This document shows, one piece after another, positions 34,735 through 44,309 of a stretch of 64,000 nucleotides of DNA (positions are counted from its first letter, which is position 1; the number at the start of each line of letters is the position of its first letter). The notes under the pieces were generated by a model. That model worked only from the letters and a program-made list of their open reading frames with translations, ran no database searches and was not told where the DNA came from. The stretch comes from Roseiconus lacunae (GTDB lineage Bacteria > Planctomycetota > Planctomycetia > Pirellulales > Pirellulaceae). The translations under genes and the position numbers were made by a program. The DNA is taken from positions 1 to 64,000 of the forward strand of contig NZ_VSZO01000043.1 in NCBI RefSeq assembly GCF_008312935.1, read 5' to 3'.

Positions 34735-36037
34735 AGAACGTTTCGGTGCGATAGAACGTGCCCGGTTTGATCCTCAGGTGTGTCGGGTCGATCAATCCGA
34801 TCGGTACGTCATCAAGCAGTTCATCGAATGGCTCGACGGAGAGGTCGCCCCAAAGGTCCAGGTTTTCGGCGACAACGGATCCCGTAATTCGCAGCGGCTG
34901 CCCGTCGGTTGTTTCGGTGACGGTGATCGATCGGCTGCTATAAATCACCCCTCGCAGTGACGTAGGGATTCGATCGAACGTCGTCGTATTGAAATCGAAT
35001 CCTCGGTAAGGAGTCGACGGCGGATTGAAGTTGGCGCCGATCGCAAACTCGTCCAGCATTGGGGCGATGGCAGTCAGGAAAACCGGCGCGTCGGTGACTA
35101 AGATCGCTCCGTGTGTTTCCCAGCAAACTGCGTCGCTGATCGTGACTCGGCTGGCATTGGTGATCGCCAGTGTCCCTGCGATTCGCGCGGACGCAATCGT
35201 CACGCTACCACCGCCGGCATCGATCCAGTAGTGACCGTCTTTGTTCAAATCACCAAACGGGTTTTCGTTGGCCGAAAGTACAACGCCGTAAATTGATCGG
35301 ATACCGTCTCGTAGCGGCAACTGTCCGATCAGGATTTCGGTTCCGAGCTCAATATGACGATCGACCAAGTTGAATGTTGGCGATCGAATCTCGTCGGCTT
35401 CCAGATCAGCGAAACGTTCGGCGGTGACAAAGCCATCACAGTGGAGGGTGGTCGTGACGATGCGACCCTGGGAACTGGTCAAGCAGTGACCCCCGATCTC
35501 GACCGGATGCTGCGACGAGAGGTTTGCCGCGTGAAGTCGAAGGTCATGCCTCACGGTGATGCCCCGTTTGAGTAATCCGAGCGGACTGCCTGCGTTCGTC
35601 AGCCGTGCGCCCACCGCAGACTTCGCGCGACCGACGTTCCCCTGAGCGATTAGGTCAACTTCGTCAAATGCGTTGTCGCTTAGATCTCCGTCTGGATCGC
35701 GAACAAGAAACGCGGTGGTTGAATGGGCGTGTCCACAAAAGCTCTCCGCGTTTAGCCAACCGTTGACCTGTCCGGAAACCAACGTTTCACGCCAACGCGA
35801 ATCGTTGTTGAGTGACTGCAGGGTTCGCTGAAGTTCAGACTCGGCAAGCCTAAGTGCGGCCATTCGCTCCGCTTCCCCGGTGATCATCCGAAGTCGTGTC
35901 GTGCTGAGCGAGACCGCGGTGGCGATCGTGCCAGCGACCAGGAGTGTCGTGAACATTACCGCCAGGTACAGATAGCCTCGGCGATTCGATCGTGTCAGCC
36001 TTTGTCCCGGCCTGTGCCGAAGATTCCTAAGCATCAT
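34733..36037 (-). CDS. Prepilin-like (PilX-type) exported protein
   Basis: A 434-residue protein with a short basic N-terminus (RLTRSNRRGYLY) and a hydrophobic helix (LAVMFTTLLVAGTIATAVSL), then an amphipathic MAALRLAESELQRTLQSL region, as in PilX-like minor pilins. The rest is a long beta-rich domain with an FGDLNKDGHYWIDAGG stretch that may bind calcium. It is last in a four-gene set (36809, 37888, 38421 upstream) but ~118 bp downstream of the previous stop, so it could have its own promoter. Its stop overlaps the hairpin at 34714-34734. An alternate ATG lies at 36034. Confidence 0.75.
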   Translation of the reverse strand: MMLRNLRHRPGQRLTRSNRRGYLYLAVMFTTLLVAGTIATAVSLSTTRLRMITGEAERMAALRLAESELQRTLQSLNNDSRWRETLVSGQVNGWLNAESFCGHAHSTTAFLVRDPDGDLSDNAFDEVDLIAQGNVGRAKSAVGARLTNAGSPLGLLKRGITVRHDLRLHAANLSSQHPVEIGGHCLTSSQGRIVTTTLHCDGFVTAERFADLEADEIRSPTFNLVDRHIELGTEILIGQLPLRDGIRSIYGVVLSANENPFGDLNKDGHYWIDAGGGSVTIASARIAGTLAITNASRVTISDAVCWETHGAILVTDAPVFLTAIAPMLDEFAIGANFNPPSTPYRGFDFNTTTFDRIPTSLRGVIYSSRSITVTETTDGQPLRITGSVVAENLDLWGDLSVEPFDELLDDVPIGLIDPTHLRIKPGTFYRTETF

Positions 36038-36155
36038 ACAGACCTGGTTGAAACGCTTGCGCTATGACGTGAAACCCTGGTAATGGTATTCTTGAGGCTG
36101 ATACCGCAACGCAGAATAATTGTAGCTCCGTTATTTCGATGTCCGGTCGCATGGC

Positions 36156-36809
36156 TTAGTGGCTCACAGGTCGGTTGCGGTGGGGGACTGCGAGATCGAT
36201 CGCTCGGTCGTCTGAAAGATGCAGCTGAAGATGTTGGGACCGCAGGTGATCGGTGATCGGATCGAAAGCTTGTCCGTCACGACAACGCAGGCTTCGGACG
36301 ATGACGAACGCGCCATCGGGATGTTCGACGCGGACGCGGATCAGTCTGAGTGGTGAGGCAAGTTCCGAAGTCACGACCGGGAGTGACGTTTGAAGCACCG
36401 CCGGTTCGACGCTGACGATCACTTTCCAATCCTCATAGCCCTTGATTGATTGGCCGTTGCGATAGGTCGGTGACGTTTGCGACCAGCCATCGTAATCATC
36501 CAGATCGTCTCGGGTTCGTGAATCGGGTTCATCCGGTTCCAACCCTCGCTCGCCTTCGCCATCAGGGTCTTCAAAGTGAAGTGTTGATAGTTCGTCGAGA
36601 ACTATTCCCGCGAGTCGCAGAGCTTTGGGGTGGAATAGTTCAGTGTTTCGTTGGCGAACCAAATGGATTGAGGCGTTCATCGAAACGATCAAAACCGTCG
36701 AAACCAATATGAGCGATACGATGACCTCAAGCAGCGACAAGCCTCGCCGCTGCGGCATGTCGCTAGTGGTCGTCCTGCGTCTAGTGGTCGTCTTTTGACT
36801 AGTAATCAC
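36156..36809 (-). CDS. PilV/GspI-like prepilin
   Basis: A 217-residue protein. A GTG at 36809 overlaps the stop of the upstream gene as GTGA, which points to coupled translation and decides the start over the longer frame from 36848; an ATG at 36758 is a third option. The prepilin segment is RRGLSLLEVIVSLILVSTVLIVSM, with Glu at position 5 after the Gly cleavage site. The following ASIHLVRQRNTELFHPKALRLAGIVLDEL fits a PilV-like minor pilin. The rest is a beta-rich globular domain. It is third of four genes. Confidence 0.8.
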   Translation of the reverse strand: MITSQKTTTRRRTTTSDMPQRRGLSLLEVIVSLILVSTVLIVSMNASIHLVRQRNTELFHPKALRLAGIVLDELSTLHFEDPDGEGERGLEPDEPDSRTRDDLDDYDGWSQTSPTYRNGQSIKGYEDWKVIVSVEPAVLQTSLPVVTSELASPLRLIRVRVEHPDGAFVIVRSLRCRDGQAFDPITDHLRSQHLQLHLSDDRAIDLAVPHRNRPVSH

Positions 36810-37888
36810 TGGACACCCCCATTGATTTCGATTGCGAGCGTTAACCAATCGGTAGGCTGGTCATGTCGAACATGCGGGGTGAAGTGCATCGGAGGTAGCG
36901 GACCGGAACGAAAGGTCGTCGCCAGGGTGCACGCCCCGTAGCTGCCGGGTGATCCAAGCAAAACGTTTAGTGGGGTGAACCCTGGCAATTGGCAAGTCAG
37001 GTCGTAAAACGGCGTTCCTGATGCCGCAAATAGATTCAAGTTCAACGTCTCCGCATCGATCGAACTGCTGTTTTCGATCGCTGACGGATGCGTCCCGGCA
37101 TCGAGTTCACTCGAACTGCCTCGGGCCGAGCTTGACCAACCAAATGGCCATGGCGCATCTGTGTTTTCGATGGCCAGCATGATTGCGGCGACGTCACCGT
37201 AGGGCAAGTAACCGACGGTCAGCGTCGAAGGCGTGGTCGACTGTTTAAGTCGATAGTCAGCACAGATTCCTAAGGATGCGCCGGTGGTGTAATGACTGCG
37301 GGTCCATTGATTAGAAAACGGCATGACGTCAAAGGTGTTCTTGAAGCAGCACACCAGCAGTAGTAAATCGCCGTCCCGGGCTCCCTCGGGGACATCGATC
37401 GTAAGCATGCTAGCCCCAGATCCGTCAGTGCTGGCGGTGCGATAGTCGCGAATTCGTGGACGTAGTCTCGATTTACGTGATTGCTCGCCTGCGTCGTAGT
37501 GGTCAAACGTAGCAGCCGTGGATAGAACTCGGTTTGCGATCAATTGAGACCGCCCGTCGACGATGCGTTTTAGGCCATCGGCATCCGACTGATAAACCAC
37601 CGATTCCGTTTCGCCACGAGCGTCAAGCCGATCGACTTCAAAGCGTGTCGCATCGATGAATTGAAAGCGCGTTGCGAATCGCAAGTCATTCTGCAAACGG
37701 GTGGCAAAATCTCGCGTTCGTTGTTCGGCGATGTCGTGGCCGGTTAGTTCCACCGTGTGAGTTGAAACCGCAATGCTGGTCGCAAGGATCAGTAACAGCA
37801 GCGTCGCGGCGGCGATCGCGCTGACTAATTCAAGCAGCGTGTAACCGGATCGAAATCCGTTGGCTCGCAATCGATGCGTCTTTTGCAT
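36806..37888 (-). CDS. PilW/GspJ-like prepilin with inserted beta-rich domain
   Basis: A 360-residue protein. The prepilin segment is RSGYTLLELVSAIAAATLLLLILATSI, with Glu at position 5 after the expected Gly cleavage. The PilW-like core runs to about residue 150. Residues ~155-360 are an added domain (GARDGDLLLLVCCFK, NQWTRSHYTTGASLGICADYRL, AAIMLAIEN) resembling beta-sandwich repeats found in large adhesins and phage tail-like proteins. Its ATG overlaps the previous stop as TAATG, so translation is coupled. Its stop overlaps the next GTG start. Confidence 0.8.
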   Translation of the reverse strand: MQKTHRLRANGFRSGYTLLELVSAIAAATLLLLILATSIAVSTHTVELTGHDIAEQRTRDFATRLQNDLRFATRFQFIDATRFEVDRLDARGETESVVYQSDADGLKRIVDGRSQLIANRVLSTAATFDHYDAGEQSRKSRLRPRIRDYRTASTDGSGASMLTIDVPEGARDGDLLLLVCCFKNTFDVMPFSNQWTRSHYTTGASLGICADYRLKQSTTPSTLTVGYLPYGDVAAIMLAIENTDAPWPFGWSSSARGSSSELDAGTHPSAIENSSSIDAETLNLNLFAASGTPFYDLTCQLPGFTPLNVLLGSPGSYGACTLATTFRSGPLPPMHFTPHVRHDQPTDWLTLAIEINGGVQ

Positions 37889-38421
37889 TAGTGAAGTTCA
37901 CCGTCACTCGAGCCAGCAAGACTGTCGAAGACGTGATCCGGGGTGGGGTGAACAAAAACTTGACTGTCGGCGGAATCAAATCGAATGTCGTAGCCGCTCG
38001 CTTCAGTCGTGATACGGATCAATCCCGTTGCCAACCGTTGGCCGTTCGCCCAGGGCATGCCTTCGTAGTCGAACGCGACAGAAAGGTGTGTGTCAAACGA
38101 CGCTTGAATGTCAAACGTCGATTTCGGATGTTGCTTGACGCAGTAGCGAAGCGGCGTCCCCGGTGTCTGGGGGTGTTCGACGTCGGCGCTAAAGAAGACG
38201 TCTTCGTGGTCATCCACCGAAAAGCGAATCGTTCTCCCTTCGTTGACCGCGGCGTCACGAATGTAACGGACCAGCGACGCGACTTCGAAGGCCGTGTTTC
38301 GGAGGTCACGCTGCCGAACGGAGCTTGCGAAGTGGGGTGTCCCAATCGCCGCGAGCAGTCCGACGATCAAGATCACCACCGTCAATTCAAAAACCGTGAC
38401 TCCACGATGACAGCGAGGCAT
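37888..38421 (-). CDS. GspH/FimT-like prepilin
   Basis: A 177-residue protein from ATG 38421; a frame from 38508 is longer but proline-rich and unlikely. The prepilin segment is HRGVTVFELTVVILIVGLLAAIGTPHF with Glu at position 5 after Gly, and the rest (RNTAFEVASLVRYIRDAAVNEGRTIRFSV) is typical of GspH/FimT minor pseudopilins. It is the first gene of the four-gene prepilin operon, and its stop overlaps the next start (TAATG). Assembly ATPase, platform and secretin genes are not in the window, so the four proteins must use machinery encoded elsewhere. Confidence 0.85.
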   Translation of the reverse strand: MPRCHRGVTVFELTVVILIVGLLAAIGTPHFASSVRQRDLRNTAFEVASLVRYIRDAAVNEGRTIRFSVDDHEDVFFSADVEHPQTPGTPLRYCVKQHPKSTFDIQASFDTHLSVAFDYEGMPWANGQRLATGLIRITTEASGYDIRFDSADSQVFVHPTPDHVFDSLAGSSDGELH

Positions 38422-38682
38422 AGGGGCGATTGGGCATGGCAGAAAAGATGAAGGAGGCCAACGGGGATTGCGAGGTGGGCATCGCGGTGATGCCCCGTCG
38501 TCGTCCACGATGGCGGTATTCCCTAAATCTACGTCAAGCGTTTTCGCTGTCTGCCGAGCACCCGACCGATTTCTGACGATAACTGCTCGGTTGGTGACAA
38601 CCGAATGCCGTGCGACCGTATTAATCGCTACGACTGGATCGGAGACATGTTGGAGAGAATTGTTACGCCAAACGGGTGTGCA

Positions 38683-41600
38683 CTAGCTGGCGACGCGGCT
38701 GCCGTCCCACCAAGCGTCGTTGCGATCCCAGACCTCGTCCGGAATGTTCTCTTCGCCTTCGCCGTACTCCCGAGCTTCACGCTCGGATCGATAGCTCTCG
38801 TTGACTCTGGCGGCGGCTTGTTCGTCAGAGCTAATTTGGCCGTCGGCGGGTTCGCGTTGGAACCAAGCCCAGCCGATTGAGGGGCGCTGCTGCTCGAGCA
38901 CTTCCTCTTCGTCGTCCCAGTCGTCTTCGACCGGAGTGACGCGGCGTTCGATCACGATTGGCTTCAGGCGAGTTGGTTTCGGTTGCGCTTTCGGTTGTGG
39001 TTTCGGCGGAGGTTGGGGCTTCGGTTCGGCCTTGGCAATCGGTTCTGGTTCGGGTTTTGGTTCCGGCTTCGGCGCGGGAGGTTCGATCATGACCGGTTCG
39101 GGCTCGGGGATTGGCTCCGGCTCTGGCTCTGGTGCTTCTGCGACCACTTCCTCTTCTTCGACCAGTTCTTCTTCTGGCTCTTCTTCGTAAACTTCCTCGG
39201 CTTCGTCTTCCAGTTCAGCGTACTGTTCGACTTCGTCTTCGATGGCTTCTTCGGGCTCCAAGATGGTGGCGCGACCGGGCGCACCCTGGGCAGGCAGTTG
39301 CCGCACTTCGACACCGATCGACTGAAAAATGTCGACGATGTGTTCGTGGCAGGTGAACATCATCACTTGATGCCCCAGATCGGCAAACGTCTGCAGCGTT
39401 TCGGCCGCGTGGAGGGCTCGGTCGCCATCGAAGTTGACCAGAACGTCGTCCAGAATCAGCGGGAGCATGACACCACGACGGGCGTAGGCTGCGGCGAGTG
39501 ACAATCGCAACGCGATGAAGACAGCTTCACGCGTCCCGCGACTGAGCACTTCTAGTGGCAGCGACTTGTTGTCCTGCGTGTCGATCTTCAGTTGATTCGT
39601 TCCCAACGGCGTCCAGATACGAGTGTACTTTCCGCCGGTCAGCTGAGCCAAGAAAGAAGACGCTTCGCGAAGGGTTTCCGGTTGTCGCTCGCGTTCGAAT
39701 TTTCCGCAGACCTCTTCGACCAAACAGCTGGCGGTCGCCAGCGTTTGCCAGCGGCGCGCGATACTTTCGATCTTTCGCTGGACGCAGCCGAGTTCGAGTT
39801 GCACGATCGTCAGTCGACTGTCGTCGGCGAGATGCTTCATGTCGGCCGCTGATTCGCCGACTTGCGTTTGCAGCGTCGCGATTCGTTGTTGTGTTTCGGT
39901 GATGCGGGCTGAGAGCGCATCCCAGCGTGTTTCCAAATCACTCGCACTGGCGCCTTCGATCTCGCGAGCGATGTCGTCGTATTGAAGTGATGTCCCGATC
40001 ATCGATCGGATCTGCTGGTCGAGCGTTTGATGTTGCTCACGCAGTTCTACTAAACTGGCCTTGCAGTCAACCATCTCATAGAACTGTTCGGCGGTCGCAA
40101 CGCCACACTTTGCCCACAAGGCGCGACGTTGTTGTTCGCCACGTTGGATCGATCGCGCGTAGGAAGCGTGTTGTCGCTTTAGTTGACCGTCTTGTTCTTT
40201 CAACTCGCGACGACGCTTGATCCAGTGTTGTTGTCGCGAAAGTTCTTCTTGCAGGTGATTAAGTTGATCAAGTGGTCCGGTCCGTGTGGGCGTACTACGG
40301 ATCGACGCACCACGACCGCTGCCTTGATGGACATGTTTGCCCGGGCGTTCGTTCGCAGACTTGGCACTTGTGTGAGCGTTTCTATGTGCGCTTGTATGCT
40401 CGTCTTCGAACTCATCTTTCTCGGCCTCGGCACGTTGGTCTTCGTCGCTGATTTCCAGCGATTCCAAGTAAAGCTGTTCGATACGTTTCGCCAAGCCGGA
40501 TCGTTCCGCTTGACGTTCGTCGCGTTCCTTTTGCAGTTCCTCAAGCCGCCGCAAGCTGCCTTGCAAGGTTTCATAGCCTTCGCTCAGTTTGCGAACACTG
40601 CGGGGTGACATCGATTCGGCGAGTCCAAGCTTTCGTAGGGTTGCCGACCATTCGCGGCGAGCTTGTTTGAGTTGCTCTGCCGCCTTGACCGCCTTCGCCC
40701 GTGAGGCTTCGTAAGATTGCTGCGCGGCGGCATGGGCGTGATAGGTTGGCACCATGTTTTCCAGTTCCGCGATCAGCGATTCAGCTTGACGGACACGGAA
40801 TTCGATCGGGTGATTGCTGCCGGGAAGCTCGCTGCTGACTTCGTCTTCTTCGGCTTCGAGTTCACGGATTTGTCGGCGAAGCGTTTCGATCTGACGATCA
40901 CACTCTTCGCGATCCATCGCGGTTGCCCGCTGGCCGTTTTGTTTGCTCAAAAAGTACACCGCCAGCGACATCAGGCCGAAGAACAGCCATAACATGCCGG
41001 CGGTCGGAGTCGGTTCCCCGGTCAAGAACCAAGTCACGCCCAGCAGGTGCGAAAATGCAACGACCAGGCAGCTTCCGCCGACGACAAATGGCAGGCCCAT
41101 CAATAGAAGTCGGTCGATCGGTAATACTTCGGCGGTCGATAAATCCACCGATTCGTTTTCCAATGACCGGTAGTGCCGCTTCAGTTTCTCGATATGTTCG
41201 CTGAGCTGTTTGGCTCGTCGCAGGGTTGCGAGGTGGGTGTTTTCTTCACGGATCGCTTGCTGTAAATCGTTCGAACGGGTCCGGTTGAGGACTTCGCCCA
41301 TTTCGTCGGCGAGGTGTTCGGAACGTTTCTTGTACTCGGCACCTTCGCTACGCGATTGCTTGAGTACAAACAAATGCTCTTTAACTCGTTTGGCCGGACC
41401 GGCAAGCGCACCGAGGGTTTCGCGCGAGAGGTCGGGCATCTGTGACGAGTCGCCCTGAGCGAGCGCCTCGCGGTCGTCTTCGCTGAGTCCCAGACGTTCG
41501 GCGTCGGCGAACAGTTGCTGGCGCGCGGTCCCGATCTGGGCGTCGACTTTTTCGATTTGTTGTTCGAGGGCTTCGACCCAAGTCGCCTGTTCGGCGGCGG

Positions 41601-42588
41601 CTTCGATTCGGCCTTGCAGCTCCAGCATCCGCGGACTGACGGGCAGTTGGGCTGCCTTGTCGCGCAGCGCTCGCCGTTTGCCTTTGACTTCCTCGAGCTT
41701 TGTTTTTCGGTCTTCGATCATCGCATCGATCTGGACCAGTTGTCCGGGGGCTTCGTCGGGGAGCAGCGTCTCCGCTTCGATTTCACGGATCTGCCCGGCA
41801 AGCTGGCCACGCTCGGTCCATTTGTCGAGAACGCTGACCGCGGTCTCGACATGTTTGGTTTCCCGTTCCATCGTCCCCAAACGTGACTGCAAGTCTTTGA
41901 TCTCTTGCTGTTGGGTTTGGCGCAGGCTGGCCAGTTCGCTGTAGCGTCGGCTGTTGCCGGTCAGTTTGGTGACTTCGTCGCGGAGCTGTTCGCGTTTGTG
42001 CAGCAGCGATTCCAATTTGTCGGCATCGGCACGATTTTTTTCGCCGTTGCCGCCGATCAATTGTTTGCGTCCTTCGCGAAGCGAGCGGATCACATCGACC
42101 AACGAGACGCGATCGAGGCCACTGGACAGCTTGTACAACTCGTCCGCCGCGGCGGTGTCGTCGAGGGTATTGAGTTCTTGTAGTTCGCGCATGCCGATCG
42201 CGAACACATTGGTGAAGATGGCTTCATCGATTTGGCCGAGCAGCATCGTGAGCCGGTGCTGACCTTGGACGAGTCCGTCCTGGCCGGCAACGGAAAGTTG
42301 GCCGGCGGCACCTTCGTCAGTCAGTTTGGCGTGGCGCCGAATGTGGTAGCCGCCTCCGGGGCCGGTGACGCGAATCGCCCCACCGGGTGTTCCGCCATGG
42401 ATCGGTGGCAGGTACTTTTCGCGGCGATCTGGCGTGAAGCCATAAAGCATCGAACGCAAGAACTGCATGACGGTCGTCTTGCCGGCCTCGTTGGGGCCGT
42501 AAAACAACGTCATTCCGTCTTGCAGCGAATCGACACTCAGTCCGGTCCAGACGCCGAACCCGTCGATATGCAGGTCTTTGACTTTCAT
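38683..42588 (-). CDS. SbcC/YhaN-like AAA ATPase with long acidic/proline-rich C-terminal tail
   Basis: A 1301-residue ATPase of the Rad50/SbcC/YhaN type. Walker A is GPNEAGKTT at about residues 31-39; the ABC signature LSRGTREAVFIALRLSLA, Walker B LPLILDDVLVNFD and the H-loop FTCHEHI are near residue ~1050-1085. The middle is a long coiled coil, and around residues 490-560 two hydrophobic segments (LLLMGLPFVVGGSCLVVAF and MLWLFFGLMSLAVYFL) suggest a membrane hairpin, as in YhaN. A 191-residue tail (from ~1111) is first acidic, then Pro/Glu and Pro/Lys repeats, then tryptophan- and acid-rich. ATG 42588 overlaps the nuclease stop (ATGA). Function: probably DNA-end processing at the membrane. 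Confidence 0.85.
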   Translation of the reverse strand: MKVKDLHIDGFGVWTGLSVDSLQDGMTLFYGPNEAGKTTVMQFLRSMLYGFTPDRREKYLPPIHGGTPGGAIRVTGPGGGYHIRRHAKLTDEGAAGQLSVAGQDGLVQGQHRLTMLLGQIDEAIFTNVFAIGMRELQELNTLDDTAAADELYKLSSGLDRVSLVDVIRSLREGRKQLIGGNGEKNRADADKLESLLHKREQLRDEVTKLTGNSRRYSELASLRQTQQQEIKDLQSRLGTMERETKHVETAVSVLDKWTERGQLAGQIREIEAETLLPDEAPGQLVQIDAMIEDRKTKLEEVKGKRRALRDKAAQLPVSPRMLELQGRIEAAAEQATWVEALEQQIEKVDAQIGTARQQLFADAERLGLSEDDREALAQGDSSQMPDLSRETLGALAGPAKRVKEHLFVLKQSRSEGAEYKKRSEHLADEMGEVLNRTRSNDLQQAIREENTHLATLRRAKQLSEHIEKLKRHYRSLENESVDLSTAEVLPIDRLLLMGLPFVVGGSCLVVAFSHLLGVTWFLTGEPTPTAGMLWLFFGLMSLAVYFLSKQNGQRATAMDREECDRQIETLRRQIRELEAEEDEVSSELPGSNHPIEFRVRQAESLIAELENMVPTYHAHAAAQQSYEASRAKAVKAAEQLKQARREWSATLRKLGLAESMSPRSVRKLSEGYETLQGSLRRLEELQKERDERQAERSGLAKRIEQLYLESLEISDEDQRAEAEKDEFEDEHTSAHRNAHTSAKSANERPGKHVHQGSGRGASIRSTPTRTGPLDQLNHLQEELSRQQHWIKRRRELKEQDGQLKRQHASYARSIQRGEQQRRALWAKCGVATAEQFYEMVDCKASLVELREQHQTLDQQIRSMIGTSLQYDDIAREIEGASASDLETRWDALSARITETQQRIATLQTQVGESAADMKHLADDSRLTIVQLELGCVQRKIESIARRWQTLATASCLVEEVCGKFERERQPETLREASSFLAQLTGGKYTRIWTPLGTNQLKIDTQDNKSLPLEVLSRGTREAVFIALRLSLAAAYARRGVMLPLILDDVLVNFDGDRALHAAETLQTFADLGHQVMMFTCHEHIVDIFQSIGVEVRQLPAQGAPGRATILEPEEAIEDEVEQYAELEDEAEEVYEEEPEEELVEEEEVVAEAPEPEPEPIPEPEPVMIEPPAPKPEPKPEPEPIAKAEPKPQPPPKPQPKAQPKPTRLKPIVIERRVTPVEDDWDDEEEVLEQQRPSIGWAWFQREPADGQISSDEQAAARVNESYRSEREAREYGEGEENIPDEVWDRNDAWWDGSRVAS

Positions 42589-43847
42589 GATTGTTTTACC
42601 CAATCTGGCTTGCCGCCTCGAAGCAATTCGACACCGAGCAGCGTCGCTTGATCGAGGGTTTCTTGTTTGTTTGGTGCGGGGATCTCGGCGAGCATCGTGG
42701 TGGTCGATGTTGGCAGGCCGGGATGTTCTTCGGTCATTGGCAAAAGGTTGATCGCTTTGGCGTCACCCTTGCGATGATCCCCGACGATCCTCAAGTAGTC
42801 GCCCAGGATCGTGTCTTCGTCGTACCAGCTTTTGGGATACTTTTGTGGCGGACGGATGCGCAGTCGTGTCGACCATGCCGCCGGCGCGCCGTGACCATAT
42901 TCACGCTGAATCCAATCGAGTAGCGATTCGCTATCGCCGACGCGGCCCATCAAGTCGGTGCTATCGATGCCGATGTCCCAGCCGATGATCAGGTGCCGTC
43001 CGCCGGCGTCGTGTTGAAGCCGAACGATACGCTCGCCGATCAGATTTTGGATGGTGCCGACGCTGGCAACATCGGCGGAGTCCAGTTTGACGTTTTCATA
43101 ACGGAACACGTCGCACTGAATTTCACTGACCCGGACGTTGTGGTCGGCGTCCACATCGATGATTGAATAGCCGTGCGGGCCGGCTTCTTTAAGATCGCGA
43201 CCCTGAGGTGTCCCCGCGAAGACCGCGACGACTCCGTCGTTGTCTTCGAGTTCTAGACGGTTGTGTCGACCGCCTAGGCACCAAAAATCGAAACGCGATT
43301 CAGCCAGTGTTTCGGTGGTCGCATCGCCGTGTCCCACGCCGATCGTGAATTCACCGCTGCTTTCGCTTTGAAAACCCGATTCGGTTTGAAACCCCGGAAC
43401 ATGCAAGGAAGCACGTCCGTCACTACTGCGACCGACGACTTGGCAGATCGGCCGCCCACCTCGGACCACGCTGATCGCCGTCGCGCGATCACGAGGGAAT
43501 AGGGTGACGTTCGGAGGGAACGCACACGCATCGGGCCAGTTCTGTGGGTCGTCTGCCGTCCCGGCCGCCCAATAGACCGCGGTTTTGGCTTGATTGAGTT
43601 TTTCGAACTGGCTGAGCAGACGGTTGATCCCGTAAGGTCCGGCCGCGTTCGGATTAAGCAGGTCACCGGTCAGCAGGACGAAGTCGATATTCTTCGACAG
43701 AGCCGCCTCGAAAACCGCATCCATCGCTTGGTGCGGTGCCAGCGCCATCTGTTCTTTCAACGGCGGGGGCAGTTCATCCAAATCCCCGAGCGGCTTTTCC
43801 AAATGAAAATCGCTGGCATGGATGAATCGAAAAGATTCGCCCGGCAT
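42585..43847 (-). CDS. YhaO/SbcD-like DNA repair exonuclease (metallophosphoesterase)
   Basis: A 420-residue Mre11/SbcD-like nuclease. Motifs: FRFIHASDFHLE at the N-terminus, FVLLTGDLLN, YWAAGTADD (replacing the usual GNHD), IGVGHGDA and FWCLGGRHNRLE. The His in GNHD is absent and GTADDP takes its place, so one catalytic residue differs from classic Mre11. The ATG at 43847 has a GGAGGG Shine-Dalgarno 5 nt upstream, which rules out the longer frame from 43949. Its stop overlaps the ATPase start (ATGA). The two would form a YhaN-YhaO or SbcC-SbcD-like complex acting on DNA ends. Confidence 0.87.
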   Translation of the reverse strand: MPGESFRFIHASDFHLEKPLGDLDELPPPLKEQMALAPHQAMDAVFEAALSKNIDFVLLTGDLLNPNAAGPYGINRLLSQFEKLNQAKTAVYWAAGTADDPQNWPDACAFPPNVTLFPRDRATAISVVRGGRPICQVVGRSSDGRASLHVPGFQTESGFQSESSGEFTIGVGHGDATTETLAESRFDFWCLGGRHNRLELEDNDGVVAVFAGTPQGRDLKEAGPHGYSIIDVDADHNVRVSEIQCDVFRYENVKLDSADVASVGTIQNLIGERIVRLQHDAGGRHLIIGWDIGIDSTDLMGRVGDSESLLDWIQREYGHGAPAAWSTRLRIRPPQKYPKSWYDEDTILGDYLRIVGDHRKGDAKAINLLPMTEEHPGLPTSTTTMLAEIPAPNKQETLDQATLLGVELLRGGKPDWVKQS

Positions 43848-43852
43848 CGGTT

Positions 43853-43858
43853 CCCTCC
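43853..43858 (-). promoter_or_regulatory. Shine-Dalgarno sequence deciding the nuclease start
   Basis: GGAGGG on the minus strand, separated by 5 nt from the ATG at 43847. It is one of few clear ribosome binding sites in the window and fixes the start of the nuclease gene. Confidence 0.8.
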
Positions 43859-44309
43859 GTTGTTGCTCGCCATGTCGCGGTGTCGGTTCGATCGGTCGGT
43901 TGTCGATCGAAGTGACAAACACTTCACTGGCGTCTTGGCATCGATTCAAGCGACTGCCCGCAGGCCCATCTTAGTCCCACATCCTTGGCCATCGCTTCGG
44001 TTCTCCGCCGGCCCTTCGGCCGCGCGGTTCTGCGAGTTTAACGAAAGTTGCAAAAAAGTACCAAGCCAGTTTTCCGCCGCTTTGCCAATTGATGGGGGAG
44101 AAAGATTAGCAATCACGACGGACTGATCTCATTTCAGTTTGCTAGCAACATAAAATCGTCGTCATCTCGATGACTGATCGGAAGTCTTCGCCGAACGGAA
44201 GCAGCGGATGCCAGTGGGCTGATCTTGCGTTGGACGGTGGAACCGGCGTACTGATAGCGTTCGCTAAGGCCGCGCCGATGCGTGGTCGTGATGGCACGAT
44301 CGTGATGGG
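43859..44309. other. Divergent intergenic region without a recognised feature
   Basis: This ~450-bp stretch lies between the nuclease (minus) and the TPR membrane protein gene (plus) and should hold promoters for both. I saw no -35/-10 pair strong enough to call. A 10-bp palindrome cacgatcgtg (44294-44303) sits just upstream of the TPR gene start. Purine-rich sequence precedes the ATG at 44310 and could serve as a ribosome binding site. Confidence 0.4.
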
